From an uncultured Clostridia bacterium (GTDB lineage Bacteria; Bacillota; Clostridia; Oscillospirales; Acutalibacteraceae), in NCBI GenBank assembly GCA_947629295.1, contig CANRDH010000008.1:1-23251 (forward strand): DNA of 23,251 nt, read 5' to 3'. This document shows positions 15,857-22,962 of the stretch, in pieces (position 1 is the first letter of the stretch; every line of letters begins with the position of its first letter). The position numbers and the translations under genes are program-made. Under the pieces are notes generated by a model that saw only the letters and a program-made list of their open reading frames with translations, searched no databases and had not been told where the DNA came from.

Positions 15857-16881
15857 TCGTTTCCTGCTATATTTTCCGCAAGTGCATACACAAGCTCATA
15901 TACTGCCTTCGCATCATCTTCCGATATAAGACTGCTTGAGGAATGGAGATATCTGCACGGTACGGATACTGCAATAGTACGAACACCGCTCCTTGAACGA
16001 TGTATTGCTCCCGCATCATTTCCTCCGGCTATCATTGTTTTTGTCTGTACGGGAATATTTTTTTCTTTTGCAATATTCATGGCAAGGGCATAGTATTCCT
16101 TATCATAGATAGTAGACCTGTCCATATATGAAACGACCGCGCCGTTTCCCACAATGCATACTCTTTTTTCATTCCCGACGGTCGGAAGATCAGCCGCCGT
16201 TGTCGCTTCTATCACTATGGCACTGTCGGGAGCAACGGTATATGCCGCGGAAGTCGAACCCCTGAGTCCTACCTCCTCCTGTACACAGAATACAAAATAC
16301 ATATCATACGGCAATTCCGATTTTATCATATCTGTAAGCACGAGACATCCAAGACGGTCGTCAATTGCCTTGCTGATTATTCTTCCGTATTTGTTTTCAT
16401 AAGGACTGTCAAATACAACACTGTCGCCAAGCCGTATATATTTTTCGGCTTCCTCCCTATTTTTCGCGCCTATATCTATGGCGAGTGACTTTACGGGGGG
16501 ATTTTTCCCCTTTTCGTCCGAGCCTATCAGATGAAGCGGCTTTGAGCATACTACTCCCGGAATTTTATCCTTTCCCACAAAAAGCTGTTTTGCAAAGGCG
16601 GCACTGTCGTTTATTCCTCCGACGCATTCAAACTTTAACATTCCGTTATCCTGTATGTCTGTTACAATAAATCCGACCTCATCCATATGTGCGGAAAGCA
16701 TAAGCTTTTTCTTTGCCCTTTGTTTTCCTTGTTTAAAGACTATCACATTACCCATGGAATCAATATTTATTTCATCGGCAAAGGGACGGATTTCATCAAG
16801 AATTATATCCCTGACCTCTCCCTCGTCACCCGATATTCCGCAGGCTGTGCAGAGTTTTTCAAGAAGTCCCGGTTCAAGCAT
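15853..16881 (-). CDS. M42-family metallo-aminopeptidase (first of two)
   Basis: Cytoplasmic, probably multimeric (tetrahedral TET-like) co-catalytic zinc aminopeptidase of 342 residues. Metal and catalytic residues expected for M42 are present: His65 and Asp67 in SAHMDE, Asp174 in KAIDDR, Glu202-Glu203 in VQEEVG, Glu225 in IEATTAAD and His313 in RYLHSS. Most members degrade short peptides; some are also annotated as cellulase M or glutamyl aminopeptidase, and specificity cannot be read here. It overlaps the second M42 gene by eight bases upstream and the GNAT gene by four downstream, forming a tight three-gene block. Confidence 0.92.
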   Translation of the reverse strand: MLEPGLLEKLCTACGISGDEGEVRDIILDEIRPFADEINIDSMGNVIVFKQGKQRAKKKLMLSAHMDEVGFIVTDIQDNGMLKFECVGGINDSAAFAKQLFVGKDKIPGVVCSKPLHLIGSDEKGKNPPVKSLAIDIGAKNREEAEKYIRLGDSVVFDSPYENKYGRIISKAIDDRLGCLVLTDMIKSELPYDMYFVFCVQEEVGLRGSTSAAYTVAPDSAIVIEATTAADLPTVGNEKRVCIVGNGAVVSYMDRSTIYDKEYYALAMNIAKEKNIPVQTKTMIAGGNDAGAIHRSRSGVRTIAVSVPCRYLHSSSSLISEDDAKAVYELVYALAENIAGNE

Positions 16882-17887
16882 TTCTTATCCCTCCCTGTGC
16901 AATATACACCGATAAAATTTCGGCTGTCTTTTCTATATCTCCCATATATACTGTTTCTGTTTGTGTATGCATATTTTTTTCGGGTATGGATAATACACCG
17001 CACGGTACTCCGCCGCGGGAAATTGCTATACCGTCCGCATTAGTTCCTGTATTTCCTCCGTCTACCTCAAAATCACACTTTGCGCCGAGCTTATGTGATA
17101 TATCAATAAGCTTATCGGTAATTTTTCTTGAAAGCACCGGCGCTATGCTTATTATTGCACCGCAGCCAAGCTCGCCGCTTTTGGCTGACGGTACTCCCTC
17201 CTGCTTTGCAAAGCCCACATCAACGACTACCGCCTCATCCGGCTCAAGCTCAAATGCCGCTGTCTTTGCTCCGCTTTCGTTTGTTTCCTCCTGTGAAGAA
17301 AATACAAGCGATACTCTGCACGGCAATTCCTTTCCGGCAAGCAATTCGGCACATCTGATAAGTGCGGCACAGCCTGCACGGTTATCCAGTGCGGAAACGC
17401 TTACCGTATCATTAAGCATTTCCCTGAAATTACTTTTTACGATTATGCTGTCACCAAGCGATACAAGCTCCTTTACCTTTTCGGCGGGCAGACCTGTATC
17501 AACCCATATATTGTCACGGCTGAGCGGTTCTTCACTTTTCGTAAGGTGCGGCGGCATTACACATACCACAGCCAATATATCCTCTTTTCCGTTTATGATA
17601 ACGGCGCTTCCCGGCAAAGCACGCAAATCCATACCGCCCACAGGCTCAGCTTTTACAAAGCCTCTGTCGTCAATATATGTTGCCGTAAGAGCTATCCTGT
17701 CAATATGGGAATCAAGCATTATATGATAATTGCTATTCTTATCTCCCATTTCGGCTATGACATTTCCGTTTGACATTCTTCTTACGCTTGCTGTTCCGTC
17801 AAGCAATTCCTTTATAATATCGAACATCTCACTTTCTTTGCCCGATATTCCCTTTTCGGTACAAAGCCTTTTGAGTATATCTTTCAT
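16874..17887 (-). CDS. M42-family metallo-aminopeptidase paralogue (second of two)
   Basis: A 337-residue M42 peptidase, divergent from its neighbour but with all ligand positions: His61 and Asp63 in DSHIDR, Asp168 in SALDNR, Glu200-Glu201 in SQEETN, Asp223 in VVDVGF and His307 in NMHTQT. Differences from the first copy: Asp in place of Glu at the fourth ligand, ETNESG in place of EVGLRG after the catalytic Glu, and a shorter insert region. Adjacent M42 paralogues occur in other bacteria and may form mixed assemblies or split peptide specificities; that is an inference. It lies 52 bases after murD and overlaps the next M42 gene by eight bases. Confidence 0.9.
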   Translation of the reverse strand: MKDILKRLCTEKGISGKESEMFDIIKELLDGTASVRRMSNGNVIAEMGDKNSNYHIMLDSHIDRIALTATYIDDRGFVKAEPVGGMDLRALPGSAVIINGKEDILAVVCVMPPHLTKSEEPLSRDNIWVDTGLPAEKVKELVSLGDSIIVKSNFREMLNDTVSVSALDNRAGCAALIRCAELLAGKELPCRVSLVFSSQEETNESGAKTAAFELEPDEAVVVDVGFAKQEGVPSAKSGELGCGAIISIAPVLSRKITDKLIDISHKLGAKCDFEVDGGNTGTNADGIAISRGGVPCGVLSIPEKNMHTQTETVYMGDIEKTAEILSVYIAQGGIRNA

Positions 17888-17939
17888 TTCTTTATTACTC
17901 TCCTCTATGTTGATTATTACATATGGCAGTAAAATAAGC

Positions 17940-19334
17940 TTACTTCATTTCATTTACTATCTTCTTAAAATGCAGACCTTTTTCCGCAAAATTCTTATAC
18001 ATATCAAAGCTTGCACTTGCAGGCGACATAGCGACAATATCACCGCTGACAGCATTTTCTCTTGCCGCTTTTACAGCCTCCTCCATATTATTTACACGGA
18101 TAATCACAGGATTATTTACGCAATAATTCGGTGCAGACTTTACAGCGGCTTCTATTTTATCCGCTGTTGCTCCGAAAAGGATAAGCACCTTTACCGTATC
18201 GGGCACCGCCTTTCCCATTTCGTCATATGGGATTTTTTTGTCGTAGCCGCCGGCAATAAGGATAATCTTCTGCTCAAACAGTGACAGCATACCCTTTACC
18301 GTTCTCGTAGGGCTTGTTCCTATAGCGTCATTGTAGTACTTCACTCCGTCAAGCTCTCGTACAAGCTCTGCACGGTGTTCAACGCCGCCGAATGTTTTTG
18401 CTGTCTTCACAATAGTATCCGTATCAGCCATACCCCATACTGCGGCTATTGCCGCAAGATAATTTTCTATATTATGGAGTCCCGGTATTTTTATATCGGA
18501 TGCAGACATCATTTCGGTTTCTTTTCCGTATTCATTGACAATTATTTTTCCGTCTTTATTCATATAAACTCCGTTTTCGGGTTTATTTCTGCGTGAGAAG
18601 AAGTATAAGCTTCCCCTGACATCATTCTTGAAAGAGCAGGCAATATCGTTATCAAGATTGAGAACGGCTTTACCGAAAGCATTCTGGTGGAGTATTATAT
18701 TTTTCTTTGAGTCGATATATTCCTGCATATCCTTATGGATATCGAGGTGATTGGGTGCGAGGTTTGTAACAACGGCTATATCGGGGCTTTTTCTCATGGA
18801 TATAAGCTGAAAGCTTGACAACTCAACAACTGCTATATGGTCGGACTTTACAGTTTCTATATCGGGCAGAAGGGGTCTGCCTATATTTCCGCCGAGATGC
18901 ACATTATAGCCCTGAGCCTTAAGTATTTCCGAAATTATTGTCGTTGTGGTAGTTTTACCGTCGCTTCCGGTAACGGCGATTATTTTACAAGGGCAAAGGT
19001 CAAAGAAAACCTCCATTTCACTTGTAACAGCGGCACCATGTTTTCTTGCCTCTACAAGTTCGGGCATATAGAATTTCATACCCGGAGTACGGAAAATAAT
19101 ATCTGCTCCAAGGTTTTTCAGATAATCCTCCCCGAGTCTGAGCTGAGCACCGTATTGTTCTGCTATATCTGCATTTTCTCCAAGTGCATCACGTTCTCTT
19201 TTATCACAGGCAAGGACATTTGCGCCATATTTTTTAAAGAGTCTGATAAGCGGGAGGTTACTGCCTCCGATTCCGCAGAAAGCAACGGTTTTACCGTTGA
19301 CGTAATTAAAAAACTCAACAATTTTACTACCCAT
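17940..19334 (-). CDS. murD: UDP-N-acetylmuramoyl-L-alanine--D-glutamate ligase
   Basis: Cytoplasmic Mur ligase that adds D-Glu to UDP-MurNAc-L-Ala in peptidoglycan precursor synthesis. I choose the ATG at 19334 (464 residues) because AGAGGA lies just upstream and the promoter -10 lies only about 50 bases away; an open TTG at 19367 would start within a few bases of the transcript's 5' end. Motifs: N-terminal Rossmann-like domain FCGIGGSN, ATP-binding GSDGKTTTTT (about 123-132), TNLAPNHLDIH for Mg/substrate binding, and the C-terminal ligase domain with AELVRELDGVKYYNDAIGTSPTRT and LIAGGYDKK. It is first in a run to the lipoprotein gene and stands apart from a mur/fts cluster, as in some Clostridia. 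Confidence 0.96.
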   Translation of the reverse strand: MGSKIVEFFNYVNGKTVAFCGIGGSNLPLIRLFKKYGANVLACDKRERDALGENADIAEQYGAQLRLGEDYLKNLGADIIFRTPGMKFYMPELVEARKHGAAVTSEMEVFFDLCPCKIIAVTGSDGKTTTTTIISEILKAQGYNVHLGGNIGRPLLPDIETVKSDHIAVVELSSFQLISMRKSPDIAVVTNLAPNHLDIHKDMQEYIDSKKNIILHQNAFGKAVLNLDNDIACSFKNDVRGSLYFFSRRNKPENGVYMNKDGKIIVNEYGKETEMMSASDIKIPGLHNIENYLAAIAAVWGMADTDTIVKTAKTFGGVEHRAELVRELDGVKYYNDAIGTSPTRTVKGMLSLFEQKIILIAGGYDKKIPYDEMGKAVPDTVKVLILFGATADKIEAAVKSAPNYCVNNPVIIRVNNMEEAVKAARENAVSGDIVAMSPASASFDMYKNFAEKGLHFKKIVNEMK

Positions 19335-19381
19335 AGATAAATCCTCTTCTCTTACGAAAAATATCAAAAAAATCTCCTCTT

Positions 19382-19410
19382 ATTATATGCCAAATCCCAC
19401 TAAAAATCAA
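19382..19410 (-). promoter_or_regulatory. Promoter of murD and the downstream run
   Basis: Minus strand: TTGATT (19405-19410), a 17-base spacer, then TATAAT (19382-19387). The leader is about 40 bases. It lies immediately downstream of the terminator hairpin at 19462-19502, so murD is insulated from the sortase transcript. Confidence 0.85.
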
Positions 19411-19448
19411 GACACACGGATTGACAGTATAAAGAGGATGATTTTCGA

Positions 19449-19502
19449 CAAAACAACAAAAGGGATGCCGCATTAAGTTTTAGCAAACTTAAGCGATACC
19501 CC
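19449..19502 (-). terminator. Long terminator hairpin ending the sortase/structured-RNA transcript
   Basis: Minus strand: GGGGTATCGC pairs with GCGGCATCCC (one A.C mismatch, two G.U pairs) around a perfect inner stem TTAAGTTT/AAACTTAA with loop GCTA, followed by TTTTGTTGTTTTG. The G.U pairs fit only the minus-strand RNA. Flanks are shared with the hairpin at 8551-8601. Confidence 0.8.
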
Positions 19503-19866
19503 ATTTGTCACAGGTGTAAATATTACACTGAGCAAACCTCTGCATCACAGGATGAGAGGTGAGATATTACAAGCCGTCGGCAGTTACGTCCTTCATTGCA
19601 GATATTCCAAAAACAGCCCACCGGGGCGGAATGTCTCTGCTGTCGATTCATAATCTTAATTAATCTACAGTCCTACCGTAAATTTATCTTATGAATAATA
19701 GATAAGCATATCATTTCTTCTTGCCAAGCGGCTCGCAAGAGTCACTCACAACACTCTCTGCCCACACTGACAGGCAAACCGCAGCCGCGTGAACGAACTT
19801 GCCGCCCAAAATTCAGAGCGAACAAAGAGAGTGAAAACGTGAACCGGACAGCGGTGGCAAAGCGCA
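19503..19866 (-). ncRNA. Candidate structured RNA or 3' UTR between the second sortase and murD
   Basis: No plausible gene, but closely packed hairpins on the minus strand: 19598-19640 (outer stems GCAGA/TCTGC and ATTCC/GGAAT, inner GCCC/GGGC), GCCG-type hairpin 19573-19581, 19536-19560 (ACCTCT/AGAGGT with inner CATC/GATG), 19514-19528 (GTGTAA/TTACAC) and then the terminator. The part nearest the sortase, 19720-19862, is GC-rich with imperfect inverted ends (CTTGCCAAGCGG and CCGCTGTCC-type arms) and an 8-bp inverted repeat (19752-19759 with 19826-19833). I found no convincing promoter of its own, so it may be the sortase mRNA tail or a processed RNA. It does not match tmRNA, RNase P, SRP RNA, 6S or T-box hallmarks that I can recall. 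Confidence 0.4.
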
Positions 19867-20586
19867 TTAATCATTTTTATCTATAACCGGACCTGATACG
19901 AACTTAGCATATACAAAACATCTGTACGGAGTCAAATTAAGCTCATCAAACGGATAACAGGTGTACATTATGAGATTTTCATAATTCAGACTGAAATCAT
20001 ATGCACTCGAGTCCGTACTCGTCTTAACTTGTATATCGGTAATTTCATACGTATATGTTCCGTAATATGTGCGTATTATAACCTTCTGACCCTTTTTAGC
20101 ATATTTAAAACCGTTGAAATCGGTATTGTTATGCCCGGCAATCATAACAGTTTTTCCGTATCCCGGTATATATCCTCCGGTATACATACCAACGCCGTTA
20201 TTAAGCTCATTATTTCCGTCGCCAAAATATAACGACGCATATATCTGACAATCCTCAACAATAAGCTCTCCGAGTCTCTGACCGTAATAGGGATAACTTA
20301 TCGAGGACAGAGGAATGGTTCTCTGCTCCTGCGGCTTGCTGTCCATAACACTTTTGACCTCCGGTTCCTCGGAATCACCATCGGCAGGTACAAAAATATC
20401 ATAGCAATCCGACGGAATATCTATATCTCTGTCGGTAAAATATGTCTTGCTCATTTCGGCAAATTCATTGGCATACGGATATACCAACGCCGCACTTATT
20501 GCAAGGATCAATATACAAAAGATAACGGGAAGAATTATAAAATTCATCCCGCTTATCAAACGATTTGAAGATTGATTTTCATCCAT
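19867..20586 (-). CDS. Sortase, downstream copy of the pair
   Basis: Membrane-anchored cysteine transpeptidase of 239 residues that joins surface proteins to peptidoglycan. One N-terminal membrane helix (about 15-37) precedes an extracellular sortase barrel (about 100-235). Catalytic residues: His152 in IAGHNN, Cys210 in MYTCYPF (family TLxTC) and Arg222 in TPYRCFVYA. The His-Cys-Arg spacing and the overall length resemble class D/E-type sortases of Firmicutes; the class call is tentative. It is strongly similar to the sortase at 21489-22193, especially from GELIVEDCQI onward, so a tandem duplication is likely. The N-terminal and linker regions (40-90) differ. It starts 38 bases after the membrane-protein gene and is the last gene of the operon. 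Confidence 0.92.
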   Translation of the reverse strand: MDENQSSNRLISGMNFIILPVIFCILILAISAALVYPYANEFAEMSKTYFTDRDIDIPSDCYDIFVPADGDSEEPEVKSVMDSKPQEQRTIPLSSISYPYYGQRLGELIVEDCQIYASLYFGDGNNELNNGVGMYTGGYIPGYGKTVMIAGHNNTDFNGFKYAKKGQKVIIRTYYGTYTYEITDIQVKTSTDSSAYDFSLNYENLIMYTCYPFDELNLTPYRCFVYAKFVSGPVIDKND

Positions 20587-20624
20587 AAAATCAACACCCT
20601 TTTAAAACAGCCCTCAAATCGAGG

Positions 20625-21476
20625 TCAATCGCCTATGGCTTTGAGATATTTGGTGCGGTACACAAAAAAACACAACACAGCCAAGAATAAAAGAATTGCT
20701 GAGAATATCCAGAAATACATAAACATCGAATTAAAATATCCCACAAAAAGATTGTAAAGAGAGCGTGTCGTCAGATTTACCTTAGGTATTATACCCGAGG
20801 CGAATACCACAATCGGTATGACAATAACACTGAGAAAACCCCCACCCAATCCGTAGGTGAGATATCTGTATCTACGGTGAACATATCTGTTTGTAAAGAA
20901 TATGATAGCAGCGATGATCAAAGCCGCCGCACCTAATCCAATTTCAGTCATTCTGAGCGGAGAATCCAGCTTGTTTATGTAATTTGCAAGAATTGAGAAA
21001 AACGATACGGTTACACTTTTTACATAAATTGAGGACGCCTCATCAATAAAATATCCAAGGTTTTCTTCCTTTGCCTTTTCTTTATCAATATTTTTTTCAT
21101 CAATGTACACGTTAATGGCATCCATTAATTCCTGTTTGAATGTATCTGTATCCACAAGCGTGGATACATCTGTATAGAAAGCGGACACATAATTTCTTTC
21201 CACTTCAACTATATCAATATCATCAACAAAATCATCAAAAAACTCGTCAGGCAAGCCACTTGCATGGCCCAAATTTTTTAATTTATCGCACAGCTCATCC
21301 TTTACCATTTCATAATAGCCCGTATTTGCCATAGAGTCAAGCATAAAGTCCTGAGAGAAGAATGTGAGCCTCAACACAAGGCATATGGACAATAGAAAAA
21401 GTACGAATCCCAACATAAAAGAAAGGAAACCATAAATCAGCGATTTGATATTGAATTTCTTTCCGGAATCTGACAT
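20625..21476 (-). CDS. Unidentified four-helix membrane protein between the two sortases
   Basis: I do not recognise this 283-residue protein. A membrane helix near the N-terminus (about 14-38, LSFMLGFVLFLLSICLVL) is followed by an acidic, probably extracellular region (about 45-175) with DEFFDDFVDDIDIVE and helical EKNIDKEKAKEEN, and then three more helices (about 178-200, 212-232 and 252-276), ending with a short basic tail. There is no catalytic motif. ATG 21476 is chosen because GTGAGG lies just upstream; a GTG four codons earlier overlaps that site. It lies 12 bases after one sortase and 38 before the other, so it is probably a partner of the system: an assembly, substrate-handling or sensing component. 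That role is inferred only from position. Confidence 0.75.
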   Translation of the reverse strand: MSDSGKKFNIKSLIYGFLSFMLGFVLFLLSICLVLRLTFFSQDFMLDSMANTGYYEMVKDELCDKLKNLGHASGLPDEFFDDFVDDIDIVEVERNYVSAFYTDVSTLVDTDTFKQELMDAINVYIDEKNIDKEKAKEENLGYFIDEASSIYVKSVTVSFFSILANYINKLDSPLRMTEIGLGAAALIIAAIIFFTNRYVHRRYRYLTYGLGGGFLSVIVIPIVVFASGIIPKVNLTTRSLYNLFVGYFNSMFMYFWIFSAILLFLAVLCFFVYRTKYLKAIGD

Positions 21477-21488
21477 ACGGCACCTCAC

Positions 21489-22193
21489 TTAATTCTTTTT
21501 ATCGAGGGCGGGACCGGAAATGAACTTTGCATATACAAAGCATCTTTGCGGTGTAAGCCCCAACTCATCAAAGGGATAACAGGTATACATTACCAGATTT
21601 TCATAATCCGCTTTGAGATTACATGCACTTTCGTCATTCTCATCCCTTATCTGAATATCATTTATTTCATAAACATAATTACCATAGCTTGTACGAATTT
21701 TTACCTTTTGTCCTTTTTTGGCATACTTAAGACCGTTAAAGAAGGTATTATTATGTCCGGCAACAAGTATAGTTTTTCCATAACCGGGAATAGAGCTTCC
21801 GGTATACATTCCCACACCGTTATTAAGCTCGTTAGCTCCGTCATTGAAGAACAGCCTGGCTTCTATCTGGCAGTCCTCAATAATCAACTCACCGAATTGG
21901 TCACCATATGAAGGAAATTTCATTGTTGACATCGGTATTACCTTTCTTTCCTCGGTAGTTTGTTCTTTTCCTTCGTCTTCGTCTTCCTCAACAGGAACGA
22001 ATATATTATTATATCTCGTAGAAAAATCCTTCTCGCCGTCTGAAAAGAATAACTTAGCCATAGAAATGAAAGAAGATGTTGACGGATAAACGATCGCTGT
22101 ACTTATGCCGATAATAAGTACACAAAAGATAATGGGAAGAATTACAAAATTCTTCCCACCTATCGAACGATGTGAGGTTCGATGCTTACGCAT
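21489..22193 (-). CDS. Sortase, upstream copy next to the substrate gene
   Basis: A 234-residue sortase with an N-terminal membrane helix (about 15-36), an acidic linker (EEDEDEGKEQTTEE, about 69-82) and the sortase barrel. Catalytic residues: His147 in VAGHNN, Cys205 in MYTCYPF and Arg217 in TPQRCFVYA. Shared blocks with the second sortase include NELNNGVGMYTG, PGYGKT, KYAKKGQKV and CYPFDEL. Its ATG overlaps the end of the surface-protein gene by eight bases (ATGCGTAA), so it is translated with its probable substrate. This arrangement makes it the likely dedicated enzyme; what the second copy adds is not known. Confidence 0.93.
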   Translation of the reverse strand: MRKHRTSHRSIGGKNFVILPIIFCVLIIGISTAIVYPSTSSFISMAKLFFSDGEKDFSTRYNNIFVPVEEDEDEGKEQTTEERKVIPMSTMKFPSYGDQFGELIIEDCQIEARLFFNDGANELNNGVGMYTGSSIPGYGKTILVAGHNNTFFNGLKYAKKGQKVKIRTSYGNYVYEINDIQIRDENDESACNLKADYENLVMYTCYPFDELGLTPQRCFVYAKFISGPALDKKN

Positions 22194-22800
22194 CTACAGA
22201 CTCTTTCTTTGAAGCTTTTGCAAGGTAGATACCTGCTGCTGATACCATAAGGATACCAACACCTGCAACAGCTGCTACTGAAGGAACATCAAAACCTGTG
22301 GTCTGAATCGGATTACCGTTGACGTTCACTCCACCACCGTTGCCGTTGCCGTTGCCACTACCACTGCCCGACGGACCCGGAGTTGCAATTGTAACGCCAC
22401 CCTCAGCAGTAACAGTAATCTTAAGATTTGCATCATCAGCTGCTGACTGTGCAAAAGATACGAGCTCGGAACGCATACTGTCATCGAGTTCGGACCAGCT
22501 TGTGATACCTGTTTCGATGATGTAATCCTTTGCAGCATCAATCTGAGCAACAATAGAACCAGCCTGTTCCTGATCAAGATCTACATCATCCTGAGCAAAA
22601 TAGTTCTCAGCTTCATTAATTCTTCCAGGCGGAACCTCAAGAACTTCGCCGCTCTCAAGTTCAATACCTGCATTGAGGCTGTCAAGAACCTGCTGTTCAG
22701 CGTCGTTGATACCTGCTGCTGCCGAAACAGTAGCTACTGCGGAAACTGCAACCAATGCCGAAAGCATAGATGCAGAAAGAACCTTAAGTACTTTTTTCAT
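22186..22800 (-). CDS. Small secreted surface protein with a sortase signal (probable substrate)
   Basis: A 204-residue protein built like a sortase substrate. Signal peptide: KK start, hydrophobic 8-26, likely cut after VSAAA (about 27-29). Residues 30-125 look helical and acidic (NDAEQQVLDSLNAG, INEAENYFAQDDVDLDQEQA). A Gly/Ser/Asn-rich linker (143-162) leads to NPIQTTG at 163-169, a hydrophobic segment (173-193) and a basic tail KASKKE. The signal reads either as an LPxTG variant (IQTTG) or as an NP-type motif with extra residues. AGAAAGGAAG lies upstream of the ATG. It is first in the operon and overlaps the sortase gene. Similar helical secreted proteins beside sortases occur in Clostridia, but the function of the displayed domain is unknown. 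Confidence 0.85.
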   Translation of the reverse strand: MKKVLKVLSASMLSALVAVSAVATVSAAAGINDAEQQVLDSLNAGIELESGEVLEVPPGRINEAENYFAQDDVDLDQEQAGSIVAQIDAAKDYIIETGITSWSELDDSMRSELVSFAQSAADDANLKITVTAEGGVTIATPGPSGSGSGNGNGNGGGVNVNGNPIQTTGFDVPSVAAVAGVGILMVSAAGIYLAKASKKESVDA

Positions 22801-22933
22801 GGGTAATTACTTCCTTTCTATAATTGTAAATTGGACAAAAATCATTCCTCCGTAAGAATCGCAAGTATTCCAATCGAGATCGTTCTCATAAGCATAGGCG
22901 CTTCTGTGAGAACAGCTTATCCAATCTGCTATT
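22801..22933 (-). promoter_or_regulatory. Hairpin-bearing 5' leader of the sortase operon
   Basis: The leader of about 125 bases contains a hairpin: GTTCTCA/TGAGAAC outer stem (22882-22888 and 22907-22913) with inner AAGC/GCTT. Two ATTGGA copies in the RNA can pair alternately with TCCAAT nearer the start codon, and a second GGAGGA sits about 50 bases upstream of the ATG. No known riboswitch was recognised. Confidence 0.4.
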
Positions 22934-22962
22934 ATTATAATATCAAATCACTCATTTGTCAA
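22934..22962 (-). promoter_or_regulatory. Perfect-consensus promoter of the sortase operon
   Basis: Minus strand: TTGACA (22957-22962), a 17-base spacer, then TATAAT (22934-22939). Strong consensus implies constitutive or repressor-controlled expression of the surface protein and sortases. Confidence 0.9.

Noticed and set aside
16986..17726. 246-codon open frame on the plus strand
   Set aside because: Antisense to the second M42 peptidase, Ser/Pro/Thr-rich as expected from the complementary strand; no start signals.
19334..19367. TTG start for murD at 19367
   Set aside because: It would begin within a few bases of the predicted transcript start; the ATG at 19334 has a ribosome site and gives the normal family N-terminus.
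19598..19640. T-box or known riboswitch upstream of murD
   Set aside because: No T-box sequence or known aptamer core was seen, and a terminator and murD's own promoter lie between this hairpin and murD.
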